64,000 bases of DNA from an uncultured Opitutia bacterium (GTDB lineage Bacteria > Verrucomicrobiota > Verrucomicrobiia > Opitutales > Opitutaceae): contig CAIONS010000060.1 of the NCBI GenBank assembly GCA_903859715.1, forward strand, positions 50,724-114,723, written 5' to 3'. The notes under the pieces are model-generated. The model was not told where the DNA came from, made no database searches, and worked only from the letters and a program-made list of their open reading frames with translations. The translations under genes were made by a program, and so were the position numbers. Positions 1-8,697 of this stretch are shown piece by piece. Every line of letters begins with the position of its first letter. The stretch's first letter is position 1.

Positions 1-2082
1 GCTGCTGATTTCCGTCAGGCTGAGATGCTCGCCCAGGCGCTCGATGCGCGGAAGGTCATAACCGGCGCCGCGGGCGGAGATCGGATGACCGCTGTGCTTC
101 ACGAGATAGGACTCGAACACGCGGTGCACGACGAGGTCGGAGTAACGCCGGATCGGCGACGTGAAGTGGGTGTAATCCTTTTTGTTCAGGCCGAAATGTC
201 CGTCGGGCGTGGCGCGGTAGGCGGCCTTTTTCAGACTGCGCAGCAACTGGGTGCGCAGCGTGTAGCCCTGCGGGTGGGTGCGCAGCGTGACCAGCAGCTT
301 CACCAGCTCGGCGCGGACGGTGAGGTCGCCGACCTCGATGCCGAAGGTGGCGAGGAGGCTGCGGTATTCCTCCAGTTTCTCGATGTCAGGTTCGTCGTGG
401 ACACGGTAGAGGGAGGGCAGGGAGTGGGTGCGCGTCAGGCGGGCGACAGCCTCGTTAGCGGCGAGCATGAACTCCTCGATGAGCTGGTGGCTTTCGTCGT
501 GCTCGATTTTCTCGAGACGGTCGGCGTAGCCTTGTTCGTCGACGAAGATCTTCGTCTCGGGCATGTCGAGATCAAGACTGCCGCCGGTCATGCGGTCCTT
601 GCGGAGGCGGCTGCCGATGGTCCAGAGGGCGCGGATCCACGTCTTGAGGTCGGTGAGCTCGGCATCGCTCATGTCCCGGAGCGCGCGGCCGGTTGAGCCC
701 GTCTGGTGCTTGGGCGGGAGCGGCAGGGCGCGGATGCGGGCGAGGTCGTCCTCGAACATGAAGGCGTAGGCCTGCTTGTACGTGAGGCGCTTGCGGCTGC
801 GGATGACGGTGTTGGCGTAGGTGGTTTCCTTGATCCGGCCATTCCTGGCGAACGTCAGGAAGACCGCCTTGCAGAGACGGTCCTGCGCCTCGACGAGGGA
901 GCAGAGGCCGTTGGAAAGCTTTTCCGGCAGCATGGGAATGACCACGCCGACCAGGTAGGTGGAATTGCCGCGGCGCTGGGCCTCGCGGTCGATGGCGGTG
1001 CCGGGGAGCACGTAATGGGCGACATCGGCAATATGGATGCCGATCCGCACGTCACCGCCGTCCAGGGGCTCGTACGAGAGTGCGTCGTCGAAATCCTTGG
1101 CGTCGTCGGGATCGATGGTGAAGACGGATTTCTCGCGGTAATCGAGCCGGTTGGCCAGATCGGCGGGCTGGACGCGGTCCGGAATGGCGGCGGCCTCGCG
1201 CTCGACGTCAGCGGGAAATTCCGTGGCGAGCTCGTACTTGAGGAAAATGCCGAGGAGCTCCGCGCGCGGCTCGTGGGTCCGTCCGAGCCGGGCGGTGAGG
1301 GTGCCGGAAAGTGGATCGCGGCGGTTCTTCCACTCGGCGAGCTGGACGACGACCTTGTCGCCTTCCTTGGGCACGGGCGTGAGACCGCTGCGTGCGGGTT
1401 CACCGACCATGATTTCGTAGCTGAAGCGCGGGTCATCAGGCTGGACGACGAACTCGCGCCGACCGCGGCGCAGATTGCCGACGATGGTATGACGGTCGCG
1501 CTCGAGCACGCGCACGATGCTACCGATCTTTTCGCCGGGCCGGCGGCCACGGCGGCCGGGCGTGATGCGGGCGATGACACGGTCGCCGGGCAGCGCGACT
1601 CCGGTATCCTCGGGGAAAATTTGCACGGATGGCTCCTTGGCGGCGCCGGGCACATCATCGCGGATCACGAAGGCGGAACCGCCGGCGCGAAATTGAATGC
1701 GGCCGGTGAGCTCATCCTTGCCGAGCTTGGGTGCGGCGGTGGCGACCGGGTCGGCGGCCGCGGGCGCGGATTTTTTTGGCTCGGGCCGGTGGTGGCCCTG
1801 ACTTGCAGGAGGGACAGGGGGCTGGGGGGCGCCGCGTTTCGTCGGAGTGAATACCGGGCGGGTGGTGGTGGAACGCTCGGGTTCGGGTTTGGCGCCGCGG
1901 GCACTGATGCGACCGCTCTTGGCGCGGACGAATTGGCCGGTTTTCAGCAGGAGGCGGACCTCATGAGCCAGCATGGCGCGCTGTTTTTTAGCGAGACCGA
2001 GGCGGCGGGAGAGTTCGAATTCGTTAGCGGGCGAGTAATTTGCCTCGCGCAAATGGGCGAGGAGGCTGTCTCGAAGAGTCAT
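1..2082 (-). CDS. rnr: Ribonuclease R (3' end beyond window)
   Basis: This is a 3'-5' processive exoribonuclease that degrades structured RNA and takes part in RNA quality control. The ATG is at 2082 and 694 codons lie in the window with no stop, so the C-terminal S1 domain is outside. The N-terminus carries a winged-helix-like segment (ANEFELSRRLGLAKKQ, about residues 19-34). It is followed by a Pro/Ala-rich linker and cold-shock-type RNA-binding segments. The RNB catalytic core begins around residue 300, and the metal-binding motif IDPDDAKDFDD is at 323-333, with HIADVAHYV shortly after. The last visible residues (HLSLTEISS) match the late RNB domain. It is divergent from glgA across a 76-bp gap. 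RNase II is less likely because of the long N-terminal extension. Confidence 0.93.
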   Translation of the reverse strand, partial: MTLRDSLLAHLREANYSPANEFELSRRLGLAKKQRAMLAHEVRLLLKTGQFVRAKSGRISARGAKPEPERSTTTRPVFTPTKRGAPQPPVPPASQGHHRPEPKKSAPAAADPVATAAPKLGKDELTGRIQFRAGGSAFVIRDDVPGAAKEPSVQIFPEDTGVALPGDRVIARITPGRRGRRPGEKIGSIVRVLERDRHTIVGNLRRGRREFVVQPDDPRFSYEIMVGEPARSGLTPVPKEGDKVVVQLAEWKNRRDPLSGTLTARLGRTHEPRAELLGIFLKYELATEFPADVEREAAAIPDRVQPADLANRLDYREKSVFTIDPDDAKDFDDALSYEPLDGGDVRIGIHIADVAHYVLPGTAIDREAQRRGNSTYLVGVVIPMLPEKLSNGLCSLVEAQDRLCKAVFLTFARNGRIKETTYANTVIRSRKRLTYKQAYAFMFEDDLARIRALPLPPKHQTGSTGRALRDMSDAELTDLKTWIRALWTIGSRLRKDRMTGGSLDLDMPETKIFVDEQGYADRLEKIEHDESHQLIEEFMLAANEAVARLTRTHSLPSLYRVHDEPDIEKLEEYRSLLATFGIEVGDLTVRAELVKLLVTLRTHPQGYTLRTQLLRSLKKAAYRATPDGHFGLNKKDYTHFTSPIRRYSDLVVHRVFESYLVKHSGHPISARGAGYDLPRIERLGEHLSLTEISS

Positions 2083-2158
2083 AGAGTAATAGCTGCACGG
2101 CGCGCAGGCTGTGCTTTCGTTGTTGGCCTGACGAAAGGCGCATGTCTACCGTGGCGCG

Positions 2159-3601
2159 ATGAAAATCGTCCACGTGGCGAGTGAATTGTTCCCGTATCTG
2201 AAGACCGGTGGGCTGGCGGATGCCGTCGCATCGCTGGCCGGCACGCTGGCCGACAATGGCCACGAGGTCTCGGTCTTCCTGCCCGGCTACCGGACGGCGC
2301 TGGAACACAAAGACGCCGCGCAGGCCGAGCGGAAGCTGCGGTTGAAAATCGAGATGGGTGACCAGTTTCTCTCGGGCGATGTGCGGGTATTTTCGCCACG
2401 CAAAAACCTGAACGTCTACCTCGTCTGCCGGGAGGAGTTCTTCGACCGGCGCAATCCCTACGGCAACGGCGAGCGTGACTACGAGGACAACGCGGACCGG
2501 TTTATTTTCTTCTGCAAGGGCGTCGTCGAGACGCTGCGGCTCGCGGATCTCCAGGCGGACGTGGTGCACAGCCATGACTGGCAGGGCGCGCTGCTGCCAT
2601 TGCTGGTGCGGGACGCCGAGCGGAAGCACGGGGTGACGCTGGCGGTGAAGACGGTCTTCACGATCCACAACATCGCCTACCAGGGGCTGTTTCCGCGCAG
2701 TGTATTCGCGCGGACCAACCTGCCCGAGGATCTCAACCACATGGACGGGCTCGAGTACTACGAGCAGACGAATTTGCTCAAGGGCGGCATCCTGTTCGGC
2801 GATCGCGTGACGACGGTGAGCCCGCGCTATGCGAAGGAAATCCAGACGCCGGAGTTCGGCAACGGGCTCGAAGGCGTCGTGCAGACACGGGAGCACGACA
2901 TTGTGGGCCTGCTGAACGGCGTCGACATGGCGGTGTGGAATCCCGCCACGGACGCGCTGCTGCCGGCGCGTTACTCCATGGCGAACCTGGCGGGGAAACA
3001 GATCTGCCGCGGGGAATTGCTGAAGCACTGCGGCTTCGCGGCGAATTTCAAGGGCCCGGTCTTTGGTGTGGTCTGCCGCTTCGTGGAACAGAAGGGACTG
3101 GATCTGCTGCTCGCGAACCAGGATTTCTTCCTCGCGCAGGACTGCCGGCTGGTCGTGCTGGGGGCGGGCGAGAAACGGTACGAGGACACGGTGCGGGCCC
3201 TGGCCGCGCAGGCGCCGGCGAAAGTTTTCCTCAGCGCGAAACTGGACGAAGGCATGAGCCACCTGATCGAGGCGGGCAGCGATTTCTTCGTGATGCCGTC
3301 GCGGTTTGAGCCCTGCGGCCTGAACCAGATGTATTCCCAGGTTTACGGCACGATTCCGATTGTGAGCCGGGTGGGTGGGTTGATCGACACCGTGACGGAT
3401 GCCGACGAATTTCCGGAAGCCGGCACCGGCCTGATGTGCGCTCCGACGGCGGAGAGCCTCGGCGATGCGCTGCACCGGGCAATGAAGCTTCATGCCGACA
3501 AAGCCCGGATGAGTGCGGTGCAACGACGCGGGATGGCGCGGGATTTCAGCTGGAAGGTCGCAGCGGCGGGGTATGAGCGGCTTTATCAGGAATCGTTGTA
3601 G
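2159..3601 (+). CDS. glgA: Glycogen synthase (ADP-glucose type)
   Basis: It transfers glucose from ADP-glucose to the non-reducing end of growing alpha-1,4-glucan, so it acts in cytoplasmic glycogen storage. The protein has 480 residues, the normal length for bacterial GlgA (GT5). The N-terminal ADP-glucose-binding KTGG motif is at residues 15-18, and the C-terminal catalytic segment EPCGLNQMYSQ starts at residue 384. Both Rossmann halves of the GT-B fold are present. The start is the ATG directly followed by KIVHVASE, the usual GlgA N-terminus. No other glycogen gene is adjacent, so it seems to be a single-gene unit. It is followed by a composite intergenic repeat. Confidence 0.95.
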   Translation: MKIVHVASELFPYLKTGGLADAVASLAGTLADNGHEVSVFLPGYRTALEHKDAAQAERKLRLKIEMGDQFLSGDVRVFSPRKNLNVYLVCREEFFDRRNPYGNGERDYEDNADRFIFFCKGVVETLRLADLQADVVHSHDWQGALLPLLVRDAERKHGVTLAVKTVFTIHNIAYQGLFPRSVFARTNLPEDLNHMDGLEYYEQTNLLKGGILFGDRVTTVSPRYAKEIQTPEFGNGLEGVVQTREHDIVGLLNGVDMAVWNPATDALLPARYSMANLAGKQICRGELLKHCGFAANFKGPVFGVVCRFVEQKGLDLLLANQDFFLAQDCRLVVLGAGEKRYEDTVRALAAQAPAKVFLSAKLDEGMSHLIEAGSDFFVMPSRFEPCGLNQMYSQVYGTIPIVSRVGGLIDTVTDADEFPEAGTGLMCAPTAESLGDALHRAMKLHADKARMSAVQRRGMARDFSWKVAAAGYERLYQESL

Positions 3602-3617
3602 GGCTCGGACAGATTTT

Positions 3618-3763
3618 TAACCGCGAAGACGCGAAGATCGATCCGAAGCCAAACTCGCGGCCAAGGACGGTCACTTCGCGTTCGGCCCTCGCTCCTTGGC
3701 GGCTTGGCGATTATTCGAAGGCCCAGCCTCCTTACGTCGGCTGCTACTGGACCAGGCTGGGCG
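3618..3763. repeat. Composite palindromic intergenic repeat, copy 1
   Basis: This fills most of the 200-bp gap between glgA and the photolyase gene. It begins with an arm reading CCGCGAAGACGCGAAG, continues to a degenerate opposite arm (CTCCTTGGCGGCTTGGCGAT), and ends with a second module, GCCCAGCCTCCTTACGTCGG, followed by CTGCTAC. The second module can fold by itself (CAGCC/GGCTG), and outer GCCCAGCCT/AGGCTGGGC ends bracket it. The same two modules occur in the same order at 55735-55870. The second module alone recurs at 46604-46630, and the first module partly at 18533-18552. Confidence 0.75.
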
Positions 3764-3801
3764 GTGCTTGCAAAGGTGCGGGGCTGACACTTTTTGGTCT
3801 C

Positions 3802-5271
3802 GTGCCATCGACGCCCACACTGCTCTGGTTCCGGCAGGATTTGCGCCTGCAGGATAATCCGGCGCTGCACGCTGCGCTGGCGCGGGGTGCGCCGATCATT
3901 CCGCTCTTCATCCTCGATGATGCGGGTGAGGGTAAGTGGCGGTCGGGTGGCGCAGCGCGCTGGTGGCTGCATCAGGCGCTGGCTTCGCTGGACGCTTCGC
4001 TGCGCGAGCACGGCTCGCGGCTGGTGATCCTGAAGGGCAACTCGCGCGCAGTCCTGCGGGAGCTGGTGGTGAGCACGGAGGCCGGTGCGGTTTACTGGAA
4101 TCGCCGGTATGAGCCGGCGATCATCGCGCGGGACAAGGCGATCAAGACCGAATTCGCCGCGGGAGGCCTCGATGCGAAGAGCTTCAATGGTGCGCTGCTG
4201 AACGAGCCGCATGCGGTGCTGAACAAGCAGGGGCGTCCGTTTCAGGTCTTCACGCCCTACTGGCGCACGTGCCTGACCCTGCCGGTGGCGGCTCCGATCA
4301 AATTTGCCGCCCAGGCTTTGCCTGCACCGGGCAAATGGCCGCGGTCGCTGGAGCTGGCGGAGTTGGAGTTGTTGCCGCGGATCCACTGGGACGGCGGATT
4401 GGGTGCGACGTGGCAACCGGGCGAAGCGGGCGCGGCGAAGCGGCTGAAGCAGTTTGCGGGTGCAGCAATGGAGGCTTACGCCGAGAACCGCAACCGGCCG
4501 GATCTCGATGGCACCTCGATGCTGTCGCCGTGGCTGCACACGGGGGAATTGAGTCCCCGGCAGGTGTGGGCGTCGGTCAAGGCGCGGTCGAAGGACTCGG
4601 GGGTGTTTCCGCCGAGTAACGGCGCGCGGGTGTTTCTGGCGGAGATCGGCTGGCGGGAATTTGCGCACCATCTCCTGTTTCACTTTCCGCATACGCCGGA
4701 GCAGCCGCTGCGCGAGGAGTTTGCGCGGTTTCCATGGGCGGATGATCCGGATGGCGGACGATTGCGGGCGTGGCAGCGGGGTTTGACGGGATACCCGATC
4801 GTGGACGCCGGCATGCGGCAGCTCTGGCACACGGGCTGGATGCACAATCGCGTGCGGATGATCGTGGCGTCTTTTCTGGTGAAGCACCTGCGCCTGCCTT
4901 GGACGGCGGGTGCCGCGTGGTTTTGGGACACGCTCGTGGATGCCGATCTGGCGAGCAACACGCTCGGCTGGCAATGGACAGCAGGCTGCGGGGCGGATGC
5001 GGCGCCATATTTCCGGGTGTTTGCGCCGGTGCTGCAGGGCGTGAAATTCGATGCCAAGGGCGACTATGTGCGGCGCTGGGTGCCCGAGCTGGCCCGATTG
5101 CCGGCGGAGCACATTCATGCCCCATGGGAAGCGCTGCCGCTCACGTTGGCGGAGGCGGGTGTGACGCTGGGAAAGAATTACCCGCATCCCATCGTGGATC
5201 ATGCGACGGCCCGCGCGGAGGCGCTGGCGGCGTTCAAGCAGTTGCGAACGCGCCGCGTCGGAGAGACGTAA
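3802..5271 (+). CDS. phrB: Deoxyribodipyrimidine photolyase
   Basis: This is a light-driven flavoprotein that reverses UV-induced pyrimidine dimers in DNA. It is 489 residues long, typical of class I cyclobutane dimer photolyases. The N-terminal antenna-binding alpha/beta domain starts LLWFRQDLRLQDNPAL. The C-terminal FAD-binding helical domain contains GLTGYPIVDAGMRQLW, WMHNRVRMI and the NTLGWQWTAGCGADAAPYFR segment that contacts FAD and DNA. The start is a GTG at 3802; it is the codon that gives the usual short leader before LWFR. A DASH or 6-4 photolyase is less likely from these motifs. The next gene starts 11 bp downstream, so the two are probably cotranscribed. Confidence 0.93.
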   Translation: MPSTPTLLWFRQDLRLQDNPALHAALARGAPIIPLFILDDAGEGKWRSGGAARWWLHQALASLDASLREHGSRLVILKGNSRAVLRELVVSTEAGAVYWNRRYEPAIIARDKAIKTEFAAGGLDAKSFNGALLNEPHAVLNKQGRPFQVFTPYWRTCLTLPVAAPIKFAAQALPAPGKWPRSLELAELELLPRIHWDGGLGATWQPGEAGAAKRLKQFAGAAMEAYAENRNRPDLDGTSMLSPWLHTGELSPRQVWASVKARSKDSGVFPPSNGARVFLAEIGWREFAHHLLFHFPHTPEQPLREEFARFPWADDPDGGRLRAWQRGLTGYPIVDAGMRQLWHTGWMHNRVRMIVASFLVKHLRLPWTAGAAWFWDTLVDADLASNTLGWQWTAGCGADAAPYFRVFAPVLQGVKFDAKGDYVRRWVPELARLPAEHIHAPWEALPLTLAEAGVTLGKNYPHPIVDHATARAEALAAFKQLRTRRVGET

Positions 5272-5282
5272 TCCCGGATGAC

Positions 5283-6179
5283 ATGAAAATCGTCATTGCC
5301 GGTTCCTCGGGTCTGGTGGGCTCAGCGCTGATCCCGGTGCTGCGGAGCCAGGGACATGAAATTCTGCGGCTGGTGCGGAGCGAACCGAAAGCGTCGGATG
5401 AAATCCAGTGGAATCCAGCCAGACGGGAACTCGGCTTGTCCGGAATCGAAGGGGTGGATGCGATCGTGAATCTGGCGGGAGAGAATGTCAGTGCGGGCCG
5501 TTGGACGGCGGCGCGACAGGAGCGGATCCGGACCAGCCGAGTGGATGCGACGGCCACGCTGGTCGGCCTGCTGGCCAGCCTCGGACGGAAACCCACAGTC
5601 CTGGTGAATGCGTCAGCGGTGGGCTTTTATGGGGACCGTGGTGCTGAGATTCTGACGGAGGAGAGTGAGCCGGGCCGGGGATTTTTGGCCGGGGTCTGCC
5701 AGGAGTGGGAAAATCAGGCGGAAGGTGCCGGGCGGGCGGGTGTCCGGACAGTGCGGCTGCGTTTTGGCGTGATCCTGAGTCCGAAGGGCGGGGCGCTGGC
5801 GAAGATGCTTCCGGTGTTTCGCCTGGGGCTCGGCGGGCGGCTGGGTTCCGGCCAGCAGTGGATGAGCTGGGTGAGCTTGGATGATGCGGTCGGGGCGATC
5901 GGGCATGCCTTGGTCAATCCGGCTTGTTCGGGCCCGGTTAATGTCGTGGCGCCGGGTGGGGTGACCAACGCGGAGTTCACGACCCGATTGGGTCGGGCAC
6001 TCAGGCGGCCGGCGGTGCTGCCGGTGCCGGCGATGGTCTTGCGGGCGGTGTTTGGCCGGATGGCGGACGAAGCCCTGCTGGCGAGCACACGGGTGGTGCC
6101 GCGCGTCCTAGAGAGAGGCGGATTTGCTTTTCAACATCCGGAACTCGCTATGGCGCTGGATGATCTGCGAGCGGAATAG
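5283..6179 (+). CDS. TIGR01777-type NAD(P)-dependent epimerase (YfcH-like)
   Basis: This is a 298-residue extended short-chain dehydrogenase of the TIGR01777/YfcH group, whose physiological substrate is not established. The Rossmann dinucleotide motif GSSGLVG is at residues 7-13. Family hallmarks are NLAGENVSAGRW, the VNASAVGFYGDRG segment carrying the Tyr, and MSWVSLDDAVGAI. The C-terminal DUF1731-like tail is recognisable at FGRMADEALLASTRVVP. The frame is open far upstream inside the photolyase gene, but the ATG at 5283, before KIVIAGSSG, is the natural start and lies 11 bp after the photolyase stop. The two genes probably share a transcript. A functional link to DNA repair is not implied. 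Confidence 0.88.
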   Translation: MKIVIAGSSGLVGSALIPVLRSQGHEILRLVRSEPKASDEIQWNPARRELGLSGIEGVDAIVNLAGENVSAGRWTAARQERIRTSRVDATATLVGLLASLGRKPTVLVNASAVGFYGDRGAEILTEESEPGRGFLAGVCQEWENQAEGAGRAGVRTVRLRFGVILSPKGGALAKMLPVFRLGLGGRLGSGQQWMSWVSLDDAVGAIGHALVNPACSGPVNVVAPGGVTNAEFTTRLGRALRRPAVLPVPAMVLRAVFGRMADEALLASTRVVPRVLERGGFAFQHPELAMALDDLRAE

Positions 6180-6232
6180 GGGACAAACTCTAGGCTTCCC
6201 ATCGCGGGTGCTGGATGTTTTCTTGACGGTTT

Positions 6233-6652
6233 ATGCTGAAAACGTTCGTCATTTTTAAACCCGATTGCATGGAGCAGCGCCACGTTGGCAACGTGCTGGC
6301 GCGCTTCGAAAAAGAGGGTTTCACGATTATTGGCTGCAAGATGGTGCGCCTGTCCGCGGAGAAGCTCCGCGAGCACTACGCCCATGTGGCAAGCAAGCCG
6401 TTTTACCCGGAGATCGAGCAATTCATGAGCTCGCACCCGGTCATCGTGATGGCGTTGCAGGGCGACAATATCGTCCAGAAAGTGCGCGACCTGCTCGGGC
6501 CGACCGACTCGCGCAAGGCCGCGAAGGGCACGATCCGGGGCGATTTTGGCACCGAGATGATGAAGAACGTCGTCCACGCCTCTGACAGCGATGAAAACGC
6601 GAAGGCGGAGCTGGCGCGTTTCTTCCGTCCGGAAGAACTTTACGCGCTCTAA
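6233..6652 (+). CDS. ndk: Nucleoside diphosphate kinase
   Basis: It transfers the gamma-phosphate of ATP to nucleoside diphosphates through a phosphohistidine and balances NTP and dNTP pools. At 139 residues it has the standard length. The active-site histidine is H115 in NVVHASDS. The N-terminal TFVIFKPD, the Kpn-loop region and the C-terminal EELYAL are also typical. It is monocistronic: a strong intrinsic terminator follows 25 bp after the stop. Confidence 0.97.
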   Translation: MLKTFVIFKPDCMEQRHVGNVLARFEKEGFTIIGCKMVRLSAEKLREHYAHVASKPFYPEIEQFMSSHPVIVMALQGDNIVQKVRDLLGPTDSRKAAKGTIRGDFGTEMMKNVVHASDSDENAKAELARFFRPEELYAL

Positions 6653-6676
6653 GGCCTCACTGGCCTGATTTTCCGG

Positions 6677-6706
6677 GGCGCACTGCAGGCGGTGCGCCTT
6701 TTTTTT
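6677..6706 (+). terminator. Rho-independent terminator after ndk
   Basis: A 7-bp GC-rich stem (GGCGCAC with GTGCGCC) and an 8-nt loop are followed directly by eight T residues. It isolates ndk from the truncated response-regulator gene downstream. Confidence 0.9.
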
Positions 6707-6828
6707 GGCCTAAAGGGAAGGACGGCGGCACCGGAGCAGGAAGTTTGGGATGGGATGGCAAGCTTGCTTCGACGGGGAACAGACTTAGAACTCACGACAT
6801 AATTGGCGGTCTGAACCTGCTAATCATC

Positions 6829-7026
6829 ATGGCCCGAATCATATTAATGGAAGATGACGATTTGTTCCGCGAGACGATCATGCGGGTTCTCACGGAAGCG
6901 GGTCACAGCGTAAAGGCGGCGGCCAATGGGTTCGATGGAGTGGCGATCTACCGGACGGAATCGGCGCCTTGGCTCAGTTCGTCTTCGAGGCATCGTCGAA
7001 AGTGGACTGGCGAGACCGCGGTGTAA
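6829..7026 (+). pseudogene. Truncated response-regulator receiver domain
   Basis: The first 44 codons encode the start of a CheY-like receiver domain: MARIILMEDDDLFRETI with the acidic pocket (EDDD), then a first helix and the GHSVKAAANGFDGVAIYRTE segment. The family next expects strand beta-3 with the phospho-accepting Asp. Instead the reading frame leaves homology at about position 6960 and runs 20 codons into the overlapping ATPase gene before stopping at 7026. About two thirds of the receiver domain is missing and no downstream part is found in the window. A deletion or insertion joined this gene to foreign sequence. Residual expression would give an unphosphorylatable fragment. Confidence 0.75.
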
Positions 7027-8564
7027 TCATCCCGATGGATGCGGTCGCCGCAGAAGTGGAGCGTCGCTGGCCCGGCCGCTGGACCGGCACCTTCGCCGTC
7101 GGCGCAATGGGTATCCGGTTCTGGGACCCCATGGCCGCCCTGGACACCGGAGCATGGATTCGTGAGACCGGGGTCCAGGCGTTCTCCGGCGAGGCTCGGT
7201 TCATGCCCTGGGCCGAGATTCTCGGCCAGGAGTTCGTCACCAAATTCGAGCGCGACCGCATCGGCGGCGCGACCGACGGAATCTATTTCGACGGCAAGGG
7301 ATACTGGCTCAGGAATCCGAAGGGGAAGTGGCAGGACTACAACGTAGAGAACCTCCGCCTCTACCTCCGCAGCCGCGGGCTCCGCGCAGTGTCGCGCCCT
7401 GGCGAGATGAGCGAGATCGACCGGGCCGTGGTAAACATAGCGTTCCAGTCCCGGATCACCGGCGCGTTCCCGTTCCTGTACCGTAACGAAGACCTGGTCA
7501 CGATCGACGACGACGACTACCTCAACGTGCTGAGGCTCCGCATCGTGATCGCCGACTCCGGCCGGCGGGAGTGGGGCAGTGGGTTCCCGTGGATCGCGCA
7601 GTACCTCGATCAAATCTTCCCCGACGACGTGCAGCGCGACGTCTTCATCGGCTGGCTCGGTCACTTCTATCGCAGCGCCTCCGCCGGCAAGCTCCGCAAA
7701 GGGCAGGCCATGTTCATCGCCGGGCCCCCGGGCATCGGCAAGACGTTCCTCTCGCAGCGGCTGGTCGGCGGGCTCATGGGCGGCTTCGCCGAGGCCACGA
7801 ACTTCCTCCTCGGCCGGACCGAGTTCAATGCGGAGATGTTCATTAAGCCCGTCTGGGCGATCGACGACGGCTCGGCACAAGCGGAGGCGCGTGGGCATGA
7901 GCTCTACTCCCAAATCGTGAAGAAGGTGGTCGCGAACTACACGCTGACCTATCGCAAAATGTACAATAATCCGATCACGCTGCCGTGGGAGGGCCGGATT
8001 GTGGTCACGCTGAACGACGATCCCGAGTCGATCGCGATGCTGCCGAACGTGGAAGCATCGATGCTCGAGAAGGTCATCTTCCTCAAGGCCGCGCAGACGA
8101 CCGTGAACTTCGATGGAGCCGAGGAAGCAGTCCGCGCCGAGCTCCCGTGCTTCGCGTCGTTCCTCCGCGACCACAAGCTGCCGGCACATCTGGTCGGCGA
8201 CTACCGCTACGGCGTGAAGGCGTACCACCACCCCGAGCTCCTCCAAGAGGCCAAGCTCTCGAGCTCCACGAACTCGATCGCCGAGCTCCTCGAGATTTGG
8301 CGTCACGACTACTTCCGCCATAGTGATCAGGACAGGATGAATGAGTGGACCGGCAACGTGACCGAGCTCCTGCAGGCACTGCACGCCAACGAGTCGATCA
8401 AGCCGATCCTGCAGAAGTACATCACCTCCCGCGAGCGGCTGGGCCGGGACATCAACAAGCTGATCAAACAGGGTGCCGTGAGCTGGCTCACCAAGTCGCC
8501 CGGCCATAACTTCAAGAAGGAATACCGGATCACCCGCCCAGACAAGATCGCGAAGGCAGCGTGA
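6969..8564 (+). CDS. Primase/helicase-like ATPase of an integrated element
   Basis: This 531-residue P-loop protein resembles the replication helicases of phages and integrative satellites (virulence-associated E / DUF5906-like, helicase superfamily 3 style). The Walker A GPPGIGKT is at residues 252-259, and a candidate Walker B/sensor stretch is AIDDGSA. The N-terminal 200 residues have no motif I can name with certainty. A C-terminal wH-like tail ends in KKEYRITRPDKI. The only start near the junction is a TTG at 6969, but the frame stays open upstream through the response-regulator fragment. The original gene may therefore have been longer and lost its 5' end, possibly a primase domain. Downstream HTH and integrase genes support a mobile origin. 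The role assignment is inferred. Confidence 0.65.
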   Translation: MAQFVFEASSKVDWRDRGVIIPMDAVAAEVERRWPGRWTGTFAVGAMGIRFWDPMAALDTGAWIRETGVQAFSGEARFMPWAEILGQEFVTKFERDRIGGATDGIYFDGKGYWLRNPKGKWQDYNVENLRLYLRSRGLRAVSRPGEMSEIDRAVVNIAFQSRITGAFPFLYRNEDLVTIDDDDYLNVLRLRIVIADSGRREWGSGFPWIAQYLDQIFPDDVQRDVFIGWLGHFYRSASAGKLRKGQAMFIAGPPGIGKTFLSQRLVGGLMGGFAEATNFLLGRTEFNAEMFIKPVWAIDDGSAQAEARGHELYSQIVKKVVANYTLTYRKMYNNPITLPWEGRIVVTLNDDPESIAMLPNVEASMLEKVIFLKAAQTTVNFDGAEEAVRAELPCFASFLRDHKLPAHLVGDYRYGVKAYHHPELLQEAKLSSSTNSIAELLEIWRHDYFRHSDQDRMNEWTGNVTELLQALHANESIKPILQKYITSRERLGRDINKLIKQGAVSWLTKSPGHNFKKEYRITRPDKIAKAA

Positions 8565-8697
8565 AATCGTCTTGATTCAGCTCGGCACAGTCATCGAAGA
8601 AGTCTCGGCTCCCGGAATCCCGGCCGCTGTGTCGAACTGCACCCCGGCGTCGCCGGAGCCAAATGGACGCGGCTCAAAAGCTGAGACGAGCTCGTTA

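Noticed and set aside
706..2184. Long open frame on the plus strand over rnr
   Set aside because: The minus strand encodes clear RNase R motifs, and the plus frame has no family-like sequence; it is a high-GC shadow.
2159..2184. Possible parS near GTCCACGTGG
   Set aside because: The site is inside glgA codons and differs from the parS palindrome on both sides.
4770..5282. Extended N-terminus of the SDR epimerase gene
   Set aside because: The upstream open frame lies inside the photolyase gene; the dinucleotide motif is right after the ATG at 5283.
6709..6968. Left attL copy of the tRNA-Glu 3' end
   Set aside because: I compared this stretch with TGGTGCCCCCACGGGGAATC and found only a short chance match (ACGGGGAA) near 6773. 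There is no real repeat.
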